Assembly (NCBI GenBank): GCA_000310025.1
Contig: FN649734.1
Location: 3,520,414 to 3,584,413, forward strand
Reading direction: 5' to 3'
DNA: 64,000 nucleotides
From: Ectocarpus siliculosus
Lineage: Eukaryota > Sar > Phaeophyceae > Ectocarpales > Ectocarpaceae
This document shows, piece after piece, positions 12,192 through 26,095 of the stretch (positions are counted from its first letter, which is position 1; each line of letters starts with the position of its first letter). The notes beneath the pieces were generated by a model. It worked only from the letters and a program-made list of their open reading frames with translations, was not told where the DNA came from and ran no database searches. The translations under genes were made by a program, and so were the position numbers.

Positions 12192-15100
12192 ATGCGTGCC
12201 CATTCCGAAGGAGAGCAGTGCGGAGCTGCGGATGTAGCGCAACCAGCCATGGCCACACAACCAACAACCACACAAGGAGCGGCAGCAGGACCTGCAGACG
12301 AAACAGCGCCGCCATCACCACGACAAGGCAGCAACTCCACTTCCCGGAAGGTTCGTGAAGCTCCGGCAAGGTGAAAGTCAGCCTGCGGTTGTTGTGGCCT
12401 CGGTGCCAAACGTCGAAAACGTAGCATGCGAAAGAACGGTTGTCTGTTCCTGTCTTTTTCGTAGCAAATTGACTCGGACATATCGAGCTGTAGAGTCAAC
12501 TCCTCTGTTTGACAAATGCATTCGCGAAATCGATCGCATTGCATACAGGGTGATCGATTACCGCCAATCTGCACTCGGAGCGACCTTCCCCCGTGTTCCT
12601 AGAGGACGAAGCCCTGTTTGTTCGACTCTGACCCCGCCTGTGTGATTCGAATCACGCCGCAAGACATAGGTTAGCCCCATGGGCAATAACATCAACTGTA
12701 CCCCTCCTCTTTCGGGTTCGTCCAATTCCCAGACATCGGAGATGGGTTCTACGCCGCCAGAAGGGACGATGGCGGAACAAACGTGTGAGACGAAGTCAGA
12801 GACTGAGACGGGACGTTCAGACAAAACAAGCGATGCCAATCGCGAGATCAGGAGAAGGTGCTCATTGTCCCTCATAGTACTGACCCTCAAGGTCGTGTTT
12901 TGTCAGGTGATGTATTCCTGCTCCACGAGCTGCTCGTGCCTTTCCGTCGTTTGCTGCTTTCACGGGAGACAAAAGCCAGTTCATTGCCGACGTTTGAACG
13001 AAGATACCGTAGGTCCGGAACGTCCTTTGGGATCCCTTGCCGTCAGCATCAACCCCGATAATCGGTTGTGATAGTCCTCGACTATGAAGAGGTGTAGTTC
13101 ATCCATAGGCTTGATGTGCTTTCAAGCATGTCGCGAAATGTTGACGGCGAAGTAAACTTTTGACAGTCACGACTTGTTTGCCATTCGAAAGTCTTGTGAA
13201 AACTAGTGCAAAAATAATCACGGGGTTTTAGGATCGCACCTTTGTTCATTTTTTTCTTCCACATTGCACAGTCGATACACAAGCCGCCTACCTACACACC
13301 GCTCTTGGATCTTGTACTTCCAGCGATGTTTCTCAGCCACCTACAACGCGTGGTTTCAGCAGCGTTCCTTCAGCAGAAACAGGACACATCATTTCCGTGT
13401 GGTCGGGGCCTTCGTCGTTCTACCCCTCCTCCCCTCCGTCCTTAGTTTGCGTGCAGAAACGGTTTACGACGCCGTAGCTTGTAACTCGAGAACGATGAGG
13501 TTGGCGTCACAAAACGCACCACTCCAACGCTGCCGTTGTCGGCAGTAGATGGAACGAAAGCCGATGGCGTCAAGAGACAGCACAGCAACGGCAACACTGT
13601 GCCTCTGCTCCACGTCACCCCCCCTCCCGCTGCTCGACAAAGAAAAACGATGGAGCTCATGAGCCAAGGCGGGTTGCACCTCAAGGATATCCTCGGGGAC
13701 CCTAGCAACGACAGCACTCCGGTGGAAGCGATGAGGTCCATCATGGTCCGCGGGAAGGAGCACGGCTGGACAACGTCTCAGCTCTTCGGCGTCTTTCTCG
13801 AGGTAAAAAAAATGAAGGAATGTGCTTATGGATTGTCGTGGCGGATTTCAAGCGTCGAGGTATGTGACGGCAACATATAGTTGTATAGACATGAACCGTT
13901 TGTGGTCAACTCCTCCTCCAAGGACATTCCGGCCGCAACAGCGGGGCTAGCTAGACATTTCGACTTGTCTTGAAATACAAAACACCCGTGGCATGTAGGC
14001 CATACACCAAATATCTTCCCTCGTAGTTCGTTCACATGGCCCTTATGGTACGACCTTACTTTAGCGCTCATGGAACAATTTCGTACTCCTTGCTCTAGCC
14101 CCAATGTTGGCGCTTCAACAACGAGCCTAATCAATCTCAGCCGCGACGCCCACCCCTCACCTGAAACTCCCAACTTTCCGCGCCCAATTGCCTCGTCGGA
14201 AAAAACAAAATGACGACGACGACGACGACGACAACATTGATAACGAAAGACTGGTAGCACGGAAGAGAAGATTCCATTCGACCACTTTCAGAGGGGGCTT
14301 CGCATACTTGGGCTAAACATCCCCGAGGAAGACGAGCGCGAAATATTCAAGGTGAATCTTGTGGGCTACGTCAAGGTAGACCGCTGGTTACGGGGGGGAA
14401 GGGAGGGAGGGAACGGGCGTGGGGGGGAGGGGGGTCGCGTGCGTTCCGGTTTTCCATGTGGGGGAGAATCGCGGGGTTCTTCCAATGGGGAATTGATTAT
14501 ACAGCTTGGGGGACCCCATGCGAGCAGGGCTTCACGCACGCACCTCCTTGACTCTAGAGAGGATTTGGCTCACTCGTAGCAAGCGCACTTTTTCGACCCC
14601 GCTTCCACGCACAGTTCGTTGGGTCTACGAGACCCCTCTCGTCCTCCCAACCTTGTGCATCTGCCGCTGTTCCACCTTTGGTATGCCTGATTTCTCTGTT
14701 TGACGCTCCGCCACGGTAGGTAAGCCTGATCTCCCCGTTTCTTACATATGACGGGCATTCGAGATATTCCCCGGAGATTTGCGTGGTACTTGCGCCGCGC
14801 TGCTCCAAACAATGTATTTCTGTTCAGGCTGCTTGTAAGCCCCTGCTCCCGCCGTTGCTCCGTGCCTGTCTGCCACGAAAGACGTTCGATACAGATGGCA
14901 GCGGTACGATAGAGCTGAGCGAGTTTATCCGCTGGTGCCTCGACATCGACACGATGGCCTGGAAGGCCGAACGTGTCCGAAGGACAACGGTAGGCTGTGT
15001 CTCTCAGCTTGATTGTTGTTGTGGTTGTTGTGGTTGTTGTTGTTGTTGTTGTTGTTGTAGTTGTTGTTGTTGCTGATGTTCTTGTTCTTGTCGATGCAAT

Positions 15101-18100
15101 CCCAACAAGCCACTAGAAGCTGTCTCCAGTACACCGGCGAGCGCACCCTTTGCCGGAGTCTGCAGCTGCAACTCGTTTCGGCACGCAGCCCATCCTGAAA
15201 CGCGTGTGATGCCGCGCAAGAACGATGCCACGCAAAACTGAAGGTAGTCCTGTAAGCCCGCAAATTCCCTCCGATTCGAAGAGGCGTCAGTTCTACGGCT
15301 TCGGTACTCCCTTTACCCCCGACTCCCTCCCCGCTCCACCGCGAACCAGGGGGGGCAGACCAGTGGTGGACACGGAAAACGTGGCGACGGGGAAATCGGT
15401 ATCGATGAGGCGGCAGCTAGGATGGCCGGTGAAGTAGCTCAGGTGGGTGGATGGGTGGCAAACGGAATTCTAACGATCCTGGTGGGGGGTGTCCGTGTAG
15501 ACACCTTGTTACTTCGTCGCACCTATCCACCTGTCGATGTCTCCAGAACAGCCCCGCTTCCATCTTCCCTCTTGTATCCACCCGTGTGCACCCTAGTTTT
15601 CCAATTAGCCCCCGCCGTCGTGATACCCTACCGAACCAGGTGCGCAGTCGATATGCTCATGCACTCGCCTACCGTGCGAAACTACGTATGTTGAATACCC
15701 CTGGCAGTGCGATGCTGCGTGCTCAGATTGCAGAGTGCTCTAGCAGTCACCCCGCAATAAAAGGGGGGATTCAAAGAGCTTCGTCTTTACGAGACCATCC
15801 GCGCTTACCCGTAGTTGTAGAGGCAAATCCACCGAAGACAAGACGGTCATGTTTTCGCGGTATTGTCGTTTTTCACGTCCACCGGTGGAGGGGAGTGTTT
15901 CTCACGTTATTTCCTTGGACTGCTTGGGTGAAGCCTCCGATTTCGCACCTATTGCACCTCAGGCCCAGCTGCCTCCGGAGCAGCCCCGGTTTCCCCTCGG
16001 AACCCTAATCTACGAGGGATCCAAGCTATTCTGGAGGACCGGGGAAAGTCTACGAATCGCCATGCACGAGGTGTGACATATCTTCGCTGTCATTTCCCTC
16101 GACATTGCTGTTTTGATAGTCGCAAGCGTGTACATCGTGTCCATCATGGAGACAACAAATACGACCCGTACAGGTCGGCCCCGTGAAATGGAGACCAAGA
16201 GTTGCCTACATGACTGGAATCATCGAGACCATATGACGAGTTCTTCCACCATGTCCTTTCGAATCGATTGCCAGCGGGGTAATGCGATGCCACTTTCCAC
16301 GGGGTGCCACCCGCAGGAAACCCATCCGACCCACGATATTGATATTTTATTTATTGGACAACTCGCATATTCGATTCGTGTTCATCCACCATCTTTGTCC
16401 GGCTGGCTTCGGCTTTCCGACGTGCTGCGCGTCAGAACAAGGAGAAGCATTGCATAGCGATCTCCACGATGCTTGAGGGGGAGTCAGAACCCTTCCCGGT
16501 GTTGAAGGTGGACTCCAGGCTGATTCGGGTCAATGGAAAGGATGCGGTGCTCGAGAGGATTGCTGAGATGACAGAAGTGAGTATTTCAGTTGTTCCTTCG
16601 TTCGTACAATGTCTATATCGGCTCCCGTCTTGAGATTCAGATGTGGCGCACGCTTGACCTCACGGGACAGGAACCAATGCTGCACAAATGAGCTTCTCTA
16701 AGCCTCACCCAAAAGCTGAACTGTCTATCCCATTCATTGCCCCCAAAACAGCGTACGAAGGAGAAACAATGCATTGCTCTTCGTCTCATCACGTAAGCTA
16801 TGCAAGTAACTCGCTTTTCGTTTCAAGACATCGATCACGCGGATATTGTATTTACTGCGCAAACCTTTCGTCAGCTCTGTCCGTAGCCGTAGGTACAAAT
16901 AAGGTGAATACTGAAACAATCCATACCACAATTTTGGCTTTCTAGTTTGGTATGATGCGATCCCTCCCGTCACAGTGGGAGTGGCCAGAGAAAGTATGTG
17001 GTTCATTGAAACATGGACAAACTCCCTGTCGCCATCCTTTTCTTCGACGATGGAAGGCGGACAAAGGTGAAATTCAACGCTTGCCCGAGGACGCCAGGGC
17101 GAAGCTTTTCGACAAGGCCAGGGCTTCCGTTCTCTCGGACTACCTGCTGGCCAGGCTCAAGTTGATCGATGGGTGAGGTGAATGCCTTGGTCGGATGTGT
17201 ACCAGGTTTCTCAATAACGGGTGAACCGGTACAATTAAGGAGAAACGCTATCTTCGGATGATACCAACTTAGAGGTGGTGTGGATGCGTTTCCCCTTGCT
17301 TCGAAAATGAACTGGACTGCTGGGTGTTGCTCAAGGCCGTACGGCCTCTCCCTTTCACACCGGATTACTCCATCACCCTGTGTCGTTTGCCCCTTCCCGC
17401 CCTAACCACCGGCGCTTCCCTCGCACGTCGAACTCCCCGGGGACAAGAAAAGACGCGACGCGGACGGGAACGCCACAGACACACAGGCCTCCGCGGCGGC
17501 GATATCCGCCGCAGCGCGCCTGGGTTTAGGTGGAGTGGGGCCAGGTACGGCTCCGGAATCCGCATCAACAGCGCGAGCTCCGGAGACGCCAGCGGAGCCT
17601 GTTGAACCTCCCGGGGAGGTTTCGTTACCTGTGACCAAGTCGGACTCGATTTTTCCTATAGGAACGCCGACGCCAGTGGTGGTCAAGCTACCTGAGGACG
17701 ATGGCGGGGAATCGGGGTCGTTCCTGCTGGAGGATGAACTGGTTTTCTCCGAACTGCACACTTTCTCCAAGCATGCGAGTTTGTGTCCTCTTTTGCTCCT
17801 TAGCACTAGTCTATTTGAGCTGCATATGTAGATAGCATGGACGTTGATTCTTCTCGAGGAGCCGATATTTCGAGGGTGGGTTAAGCTGGGTACTGGGCCT
17901 TTCGGACGAGAGAAACAACGCACGGCGTCTGGGTGGCACAAACCCTTCTGCAGGACCAGTTGATGACTTTTTGAGCGGCCTTGGCGGATGTCTGGGTTCG
18001 TTCAGAAGGTTTGGCTGGCGCAAGCTATCAAGAATCATACGCTCGACAAATATCTCCGTCATGCGACGCCAACTTGTAGTCTTGCTTCTAAGTGCATCAG

Positions 18101-20265
18101 TTCCGGCAGGGCATATGATGTGGAACACCGCTCTCGAGCTTGGTACGCCCAACGGCATTTCATTTTCACCATCTTTCAACGAAACGTCTCCCCCTCTCCA
18201 CTGTTTCGGATGCCCTCTGGTGGCTGTTTTTTTCAGGTCTCTTACAAGGATTTCAAACGTGTCGAGAACGAGGTGTCCGAAGGGCTCAAAGATGGGCACG
18301 ATAGGATTGAGAACGCCGACAAAGCACAGCGAAGAGCGCATGGCTCTCTGGAGAACCCCCATCACAGAACGTCGGCCTTTTTCGTGAGTGGGAAGACATT
18401 TGCTGTGGCGGGTCTTACGTGTTATCTCATCGGTCCGGACAGTCGTCCCCTTTCAAGACAGGCGGCGTGTTCGAGACAACCGCGCAATGGAACCGCATTC
18501 CCACGTCCATGTTCACGTACAGGAAAAAGACTTCTGCGAAACTGTTGGATTTTCCTGACAAGTGAAGTTGAAATGACGAGACACCGAAGAGGACACGATT
18601 GTTTGGACCTTGTTGGAAGCGTGGGGTGCAATTGATATCTGCAACAAACACCGCCCAAATCTTCATCGTATGAACGTGCGGAGGGAAATTGCGCGGAGAC
18701 CCCGGAGTGATAACATCTAACAGACTGACGTTGTGATGATGCTATGTTTTCCCAAAGGCCTTCCTCAAAAGAACGAAATCATTCAAGTTCTCGTTTTTTC
18801 AATGTTCGAGTTCTACAGTAGTTCGTAAAGCTGAAACTCCGACTCCACTCAAGCTTTTTCTCCGTCGTGCTCCTGTCTCAGCCGCTTGGTGGTTTGCGGC
18901 TACGCCGCCTGCGGCGGAAATAATCTCTGCCAACATGTCCTAAGTATCGTTCAAAATGGCAAAGTCGTGAATGTCTATCCATTCATCCTTGGTGAGGATA
19001 TTTTCCGGGCACAATTCTGTTCGGCTTGCGTCATTTTGGAATTTTTTCTAGTCACAACACAATAAATACATGTGGGAGAGACTAATACGTAACGAAACAA
19101 TGAGGGACGAACTCACAACGCTCGTTTATTCGTACACTCGATCTCGCAACGATGCGTAGGCCCTCCAATCTTTCCCAACACATTTTCGGAAAATGGTAAA
19201 ACAACGTCCAAAGTGACGTACTGTAATGCGAAGGAGGTGTGGATTCCAAGCCAATGTTTTCATATATTTTTGCTTTGTTAGTTGTCTTGGTGATATATTT
19301 TCTTTCCGAACTACAAAGAAGTGGCCACATTTCGAGCAGGCCTATGTATTAACCCGATCACCAAAAGCATTGCAATCGAAAGAATACGGCCTTTGGATTA
19401 CTGTACGTCACTTTCGACGTTGTTTGTTCATTTTCCGAACATGGAAAAAACGTGTCACAATACAAATTGATCACCAACACTTGCGTCAGCCTTCTCGATC
19501 GCGTCCACCCGGCCATGCTCTTACCTTCGGCCACTCTATGTACGTCTCCTCAGGGCGACGGTGCGAAGCCCCTGCTATCATCCTCCAGCACCCCTACCAC
19601 CACAAAACCTGAGGCAGTGCCGAGGACATCTGCCAACGCAAAAGTGTCCACGGGGAGAGTGAAGAGCAGCGTCAGCAGGAAAAGCGGATCGGGCGGGACA
19701 ACTCTGCCGCCAACCGAGCGTACCAAAAGAACTTCGAGTCACTCGGTAACTGAACATCTCATGTTGTTAGAGCCCTGCAAAATCATGTGGGATATTTCAC
19801 ATCGCATGAACCCTGGAATCACTCACCCTTATCCTCGCTATAACCGCGCTGTCGAAGGGACCAAGCACAGTACTTTCCGAATTCAATATGGGAATCAAGG
19901 TCGGTGTGGTAGACACGGCAAACCGTGGCGAAACTGACTCGCCCCCCGTTTTCCCTTCCAAATGCCGAGAATTGTCCTCTCTTTGAACTTCTACGCTCCT
20001 GATGCAACGCAATCCAATTTCAGCAGCGACCTGCGACAGGAGGTGGTCGCAGAAGAAGCTCGAAGGACGGCGTCACTCGAAGGAGAAGCTCTAAGGAGCA
20101 AATAAGTAAACCACCACGGAAGAGCGGAGGCGGAGGTGGGGCCAAAGGCGGGTCGGTGTCGACGGGTGACGCCGCCAGTGGCGCCGGTTCACGGCTGTCG
20201 GCGAGCTTGTCCAGGCCAACAGCTTCGTCGGCAGAAAGGAACACCTCGCGGGTCACCGGCACATA
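12192..20265 (+). CDS. EF-hand protein with basic Ser/Arg-rich tail
   Basis: About 770 residues in some 13 exons: 12192-12350, 12733-12891, 13491-13802, 14250-14351, 14882-14989, 15257-15428, 15934-16070, 16436-16576, 17057-17172, 17453-17778, 18237-18383, 19554-19745, 20023-20265. Nearly all phases agree. Exon 5 encodes a canonical EF-hand loop, DTDGSGTIELSE, with acidic positions 1, 3 and 12, so calcium binding is likely. A second, weaker loop-like segment (GDGEIGIDE) is in exon 6, whose frame is less certain. Exons 7-9 encode an unrecognised conserved-looking core (GTLIYEGSKLFWRTGESLRI). The last exons are Ser/Thr/Arg/Lys-rich and low in complexity, ending TSRVTGT. Weak points: the first two exons have weak donors, and the junction 17778/18237 is one base out of phase, so a small exon may be missed between them. 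A frame at 17988-18236 is open and could hold it. Confidence 0.65.
15012..15072. repeat. TTG triplet repeat in an EF-hand gene intron
   Basis: A run of TTG/TGT triplets lies in the 267-nt intron between exons 5 and 6 of the EF-hand gene. It gives poly-Cys and poly-Asn/Gln frames that are not real proteins. Confidence 0.85.
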
Positions 20266-23200
20266 GCTAGCCAACACTAACAACGCCGGCTTGGTTGGCT
20301 TGTTTGTTTGTACCGGAGAGGAAGGATCGTCTTTCTTATCGATTGAAGATGGAATCACGAAGAGTTTCATTTTGTTCCTTTTTGTGCGGCATGTCAACAA
20401 GTTCCGTGGTGCGAGAGCCTGACACATTGTTTTGCGGCATTTTCTAGCAACCGTAACATTATAAGCCTTGTCTTCTGTAGTGGTTCATAGGCGAACGTAG
20501 ATCTACATTCCTGCATTGTCCTTGAAAATGCGCTCACATTATGTATGGTGGGAGCACGTAATGAAGCATGCGAAAACTAAAAAATATGTGGTGAGGGGAA
20601 CATATTTCCCCATTGTGTCCAATGATCTGACCACGTCTCAACAAACCTACGCAGTAGTAGCCCAATCTAGCGTAGGGTAAAAAGCACCTCGCATGGGAAC
20701 TTATCTAACCTACTGTATGTAAGTCATTCTGCAGACAATTAAGCATGGATCGGAATTACAAACACTTTCAACGCAAGCTGACTGCGTCGCTCATATAGGC
20801 GTGCCTCAGTTTTGTGGTAATACCACCATACAACTGTATGGTTTTTTGACACGGTACTTGTGCAGCGCGAAGGCTACCGCGGAAGATTCTTGCTCTCTCC
20901 ATCGATTCATCTGTTTTCCTCGAAGGGACCGTTCGGTCTCTACAGATCTCACAGAACGTTGAAAGAAAAAGAAGGCTACTGGTCTGTCTTGTCCGTCTCA
21001 TGCCGTTCACTCTGAAGCTCCGAATCAGCACCTTATTGAGCCGAACGCCCCAGGCGCAAGGATCAAGCCATCGACCGTCCTGCACTGCTTGGGACGCCCT
21101 CAGCAAGTTTTGGCTTAGTTGGTGCTTCATGCGTCAACGATTGGCTGTGTCGGTGACCGGCTTCCTTCTCAAGCACGAAACACGAGCATGCAGCATCCCG
21201 ATAAACTTGCGCGACAAATACGACTGGCTGCCATCAGATTGAAATCCCGTCCAATCTACAACTGGCTGAGCACAACCTTCGACGCTGGAACGACTGTCTG
21301 TCGACCTATTTCGCCCGTCGAGGAGAGGTTCGGGGCAAGCAGCTGGTACCTTTCCGCGGAATCTTCAGATAGAGGCACGAGAACACTACCTGGTACTGTG
21401 CATCGGACGTATAGAGTCTTGGCACAGTATTTTCGATGCTCTACGCCTTGAAGCAGGCTAGCACCTGCCCCAAATTCGCATTTTGAACGAGGAAAAAATA
21501 TACCTTGAGAGCAACAGGGTTTAGCCCGTCGTTCCATCCCGAACTTCCAGGGCACGGTACTCAGCATCACTTGGCAGGAGCGGAACCCGGATCGATACTG
21601 AGTCCATTTAGGGAGATGATAACCCCTCCGATAGATGGGGTGAGCCTCGTAACACGGCGAATCCCTCATTTGCTACAGGGTCGCGGCGGTGAGACATGGG
21701 TTCGTTCCATACTTCGCGTAATTCGATGGCTTCGTGTGGTTGGTTCCTTGGAGCACTGCACCTCAACCTCGTCAAACTGTCAACATTTCGGCTCATTCCC
21801 TTCTACGCATTGTACCGCAAAAGAAATTGACAGATGATACACGGAATGAATTGTGGCGGACCAAGCACGACATGCATCGTGCCGCTAGATGAATAGTATA
21901 CCAGAAATTGGTACACACAACATTCCCAACAGCTCGTTTCGGTGCTCGTACCTCTCTTCCTCCGCGCTGCTGCCTGTGCTTCTTTCACTCTTGGTTGCGT
22001 TCGTGAAACGTTGAGGTGAGTGAGAAACTGGGTTCACCACTGTGCATTAACATGTATGTAAGTAGGCTCCTTCGACATTGAATTAATTGTGCATCTGGCA
22101 TTCACTCTTGAATAAAAGGCATGCTCATATTGATGTCGTTAGACCGATGTCGTTCAAGCTACGCGAACGGGGCGTAGTACGCAGTGTCCATGATAACGAG
22201 GTCACTCCGCGTTCCCCACCTGGGAACACAAAGATTGCCAATCAATCATGAGCACTACTCCTGTCAGCAGCGACCTCTGTCGATCCGATCCGAAGAAATT
22301 GAATGCTACCGTACGCAGATGACCTCTGTTGACAATATTTCATAAGAGTTCTGGAGTTTCACCCGCCTCGCAATCCTCCACCCAGGTGCACGATGTCAGT
22401 ACCCTTGGACGTCAAAGTTTTGATACCTCCCAGACAGAGGGAAAACGACAACGACAACTTGCTTCTATCATCACGATATCGCATCACCGTGTGCCAACAT
22501 TTTGTCTTCCGAGATGTTGAATAATTAATGTGTGCGTGTGGGGATGAACTGGAGAGCGAAGGACGATTTCGTTCGGCTCAATGGGTAGGATCGCCGCAGG
22601 AGAAACGCGTTTGAAACATATCTGAGGCCTACACCCTGTTGATCATTCAGTCGCTTTCGGTGGAGGACAACATCGACAAGTGGGTGATGTCCGCAGGCCA
22701 AAGTAGAATCGTACAAGGTAGAACTTTGTAGAGGATGATGGAAATGAACCATCTATGATTGATTGTTTTCAACTTCTCAGTAATCACCTCTGGAGCGTTC
22801 TTTTGAGGGCAATGGAGCACAAACAACGCATGGGCGTGGAATGGCCTCTCCCCAAGCGTACGCGGACAACTCTCGTAACAATCCAAAACCACGTTGATAC
22901 TTGTCCAAGCCAAATCCGTTGTGGAAAAGGGGAAGCGGGGTAGAACAGCGTGCCAGGAAGGGGTCAGTCAATACCCCGAATCCCGACGGTTTCCTCCTTC
23001 TTACCCTCCGGTCGCAAGGAACGCGCCTGAGGAGGTGCAACATTTTTTGTGCTCGACCCCTCTAGACTACAGTAGCAAAGAATGAAAGACTGGTGATGCC
23101 TGTCCATACAAGTGCACGACGTGTTTTGTGTGCAGGATCATCAGGCATTGCCGAGTATGCACACATGACATCACTCAACCACGAAAATTGTTGAAAGAGT

Positions 23201-23507
23201 CCAGCCTGTGGCACAGCACTTGATGAATACGGCTGAACTCCCAATCGCCTGAATCGGACGTACATCGATTTCAGGGAATGGATTGTGCACTGTATTAGTT
23301 CAGTCGACACGCCTTTACACTTGGGGATCTATCGAAGATTCACACCTACAATACGACAAGCGAGACGCTGCAGTTGGGTGCCTCCTCGCGCGCACCCCAG
23401 CGCTACAACGTAGGTATATTGTCGCTCATTGCAAACCCCACGCCCATTGCCTGTTTGTCTCGTCGATGTTAGGAATCGGCCTGGGTCCGTCCTGGTAGAG
23501 AGAGAGT
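20266..23507. other. 3.2 kb without a recognised gene
   Basis: Many short open frames occur on both strands, but none has repeated splice-site agreement, family similarity or protein-like composition. The frame antisense to the last EF-hand exon (20020-20427) is a shadow. The promoter of the EsV-1-7 gene is presumably at the right end. Confidence 0.45.
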
Positions 23508-25439
23508 ATGGCTCTATTCATCAAGAAGCAGTGGAAGCTTAGGGGACAGGGTTGCCGAAGTCCCAGCACGGCATCAGCCGGGGATTCCGGGCTCATCGTG
23601 TCGACTGATCCACCTGGAAACGTAGTGCCGCAGAGGTCTGCGTCCAGCAAGATCACAGGGCAAATCCAACATATTCTTGAGGCGGCTTCCTCCCTCGATA
23701 GGCCGATTCTTTCGGAGGTGGTATTGACTGAGTCAACATCGCTTGATGATTCGGCATCATCGGCCATTTCGAGAATGACAGATCTTTCGGACACGCAATA
23801 CGTGGCCAGTGCGCGTTCAGCACGCACCAACGCTGAGGCGAGCTTTCACTCTGGTGAGTTCAGCCTGTCGCCTCCGACTTCACTTGAGAACCAGCAACCA
23901 CTGATCATTTTCCCGCTGGGGGCGATGATCCGCTCCATATTTTGGGTGTGGACAATAGATTGTGACAACCTTGTCGCACTTGGTTTCCTGTTTTCGTGGG
24001 TAGTAGGAGAGAGAAAGTGTTTGGTCGCAGCGCAACTACCAGCGCCGACGGTTGATAAGCTGGATGACGAGAACACATTGAATTCTCGAGTACTACCATG
24101 GTACGATGCCCCCGAGTGTGTCGAGGGCCCTACCCGAAAGTGTTCCTTGGCCTCTGAAATACCTCTCTCTCTCACGGTTGACAGAATTCCCACCAGACGT
24201 TTCCAGCGACACAACATCTGATACCACGACGGCGGCGACATCTTCCCGCGGGTGGAAAAGCAAATCGTGTGCACATAAGGGATGTGATAGGCAGCCTAGC
24301 TTCGCAAGAGACGGACAGCAACCGATGAGATGCGCGTCTCATAAACTTGACGGGGACACCAACGTCAAGCACCGGAGTTGTATCGTTGCAGGCTGCACGA
24401 AGCGTTCTCGATTCGGGATACGGGGCATGAGGTCTATGCACTGCACGAACCACCGGCAACCAGGTATGTTTAAGAAGGACTCCGACGATTAAATTGCTGC
24501 ATGCATTGCGAGCGGGATCGACGAACTCATTCAATACACATGCGGGTAAGGAGGTTTATGCATTGCATGTAGATCAACCACATGGCAAGCTTGATGGTCT
24601 GTGCGTGTGCCACCCCGACCGGCTTTCTCCACCTCCTCCCTCCCCCGTCCCCTTCATTTATTTCCTTCCCGACCAGATGAGATAGATCCTCTTCGGCCGC
24701 CATGCATGTCTCCCGGGTGCCGAGTCACCCCAACGTACTCCCCGCCGGGGACAAAGCCGGTTAGGTAAGTCCGATGATTACTATGGAGGGGGTAACAAAC
24801 CGAAATCCCACCCTTGCCGAACCGAATCCCACCCTCGCCGAACGTTCTGTATCCCGAGTATGCTGAACCTCTCATCAGGAAGGACATCATGGATTTTTTC
24901 GTAAACACAATCCAAAAATGCGCGTCGACGGTTGTACAGTATAACAAGATCGTGCGCACGCTCGGCTCAGGTGCACATCACATAAGCTTGAGGGGGACGT
25001 GAACACCAATCGGCGAAGGTGTGGCGAGGAGAACTGCAACGGCAGACCTTGCTTCGTGAACCCCATGACGGGGGTCAGGCACTGTTTGGCCCACTTCTCC
25101 GACGGCGACACCGGGGGGCTGCGGGGGATGTGCCAAGGTCGCGATCAGGGGAGTTCGGTGCCGTGTAGGAAGTATGCCACATTCTCTACAGTGAAAGGGA
25201 AACCGTTGAGGTGCAAGGGACATAGGCTGGCCGATGATGTCGACGTTGTCAACAAGATGTGCGAAGCCGGGGGGTGCGGCAAGAGGCCAAGTTTTTCTCC
25301 CGTTGGGGAAGTGGCCAAGCGATGCAAGAGTCACGCCTCGGACGGCGATGTAAACGTCAACGGGAAGAAGTGTTGCGTATTGAACTGTACTACCAATGTC
25401 GGTGTCAATAGGACGCGATGCAAAGAGCACGCAACATAG
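23508..25439 (+). CDS. EsV-1-7 domain cysteine-rich repeat protein
   Basis: Exon 1, 23508-23853, starts ATG (MALFIKKQWKLRGQ) and encodes a Ser-rich leader of about 115 residues. It ends at GTGAGT in phase 1 and joins exon 2, 24185-24463, in phase. Exon 2 has two perfect units: CAHKGC, 15 residues, CASH, a 12-residue linker with LDGD, then CIVAGC, 15 residues, CTNH. Exon 3, from about 24971 to TAG at 25439, has about four more: CGEENC...CLAH, a degenerate unit ending CKGH, CEAGGC...CKSH, and a short last unit CVLNC...CKEH. This C-x4-C-x15-C-x2-H-x12 pattern is the EsV-1-7 motif first described in a phaeovirus gene and in the Ectocarpus IMMEDIATE UPRIGHT protein, a regulator of early filament development. 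The family is expanded in brown algae. Molecular function is unknown; metal binding is inferred from the Cys/His spacing. The exon 2-3 junction is not settled: the phases do not match. Confidence 0.75.
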
Positions 25440-26095
25440 GTGTGGTTGTCCTTAATACGCAAGTAGTTGGTTCGTGTGCCACTTTGCCAGGGCGTTTTAC
25501 TGCAGGAGTTCCACGCAATTTCCCGGTGCATCGCATTTTTCCACCCCACACTGTAAAGGGTTGTATCGTGGGCCAGGGCTTGCATTGATGCTGAGGCAAA
25601 AGGTGGCTCAAGTAACTCACGCACAAGTATGCAGTTCTTAAGGGAGCCACTTTAGAATACCCTTCAATATTGTTGATAGATGAAATGGGGGTGATGTGCT
25701 CATGTAGCAACAGCCCCAGCGAACAGCTTGAAATTACTCCAACTCGAAGTCACAATTTGCTTAGGGGGGGTAGCAACAATTTCTGGACTCGAACTCAGCC
25801 CCACAAACGGGTGTATACTCGTCTCACGTTTTATGCTGACTTTTCACCTACATTATTAGCTCATTTTGTCTACACACAGGCGCACCACACGAAGCCTATT
25901 GAACACGCGAAGAGGCACTCGCCGTGGTACATGCCTCGCGTGCTGCAAAAGAAACTGGTCAACTCACCCCAGTGGGGGCTAACGGAAAAAATAAACCGCG
26001 GGGGACTTTAAGAAGAAACTTAATCCTAGCCATCCTTCGAACCAACCTTTCGGGAGGGAGGTAAGGCCGATGGGAGTCTCTGTCGCGCGCGCGCG

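Noticed and set aside
11975-12574. 200-residue minus-strand frame
   Set aside because: Antisense to the likely first exon of the EF-hand gene, whose Thr/Pro/Ser-rich plus frame has a start codon and continues in phase to the next exon.
20020-20427. Minus-strand Pro/Leu-rich frame
   Set aside because: Shadow of the last EF-hand exon; the plus frame has an acceptor, correct phase and stop.
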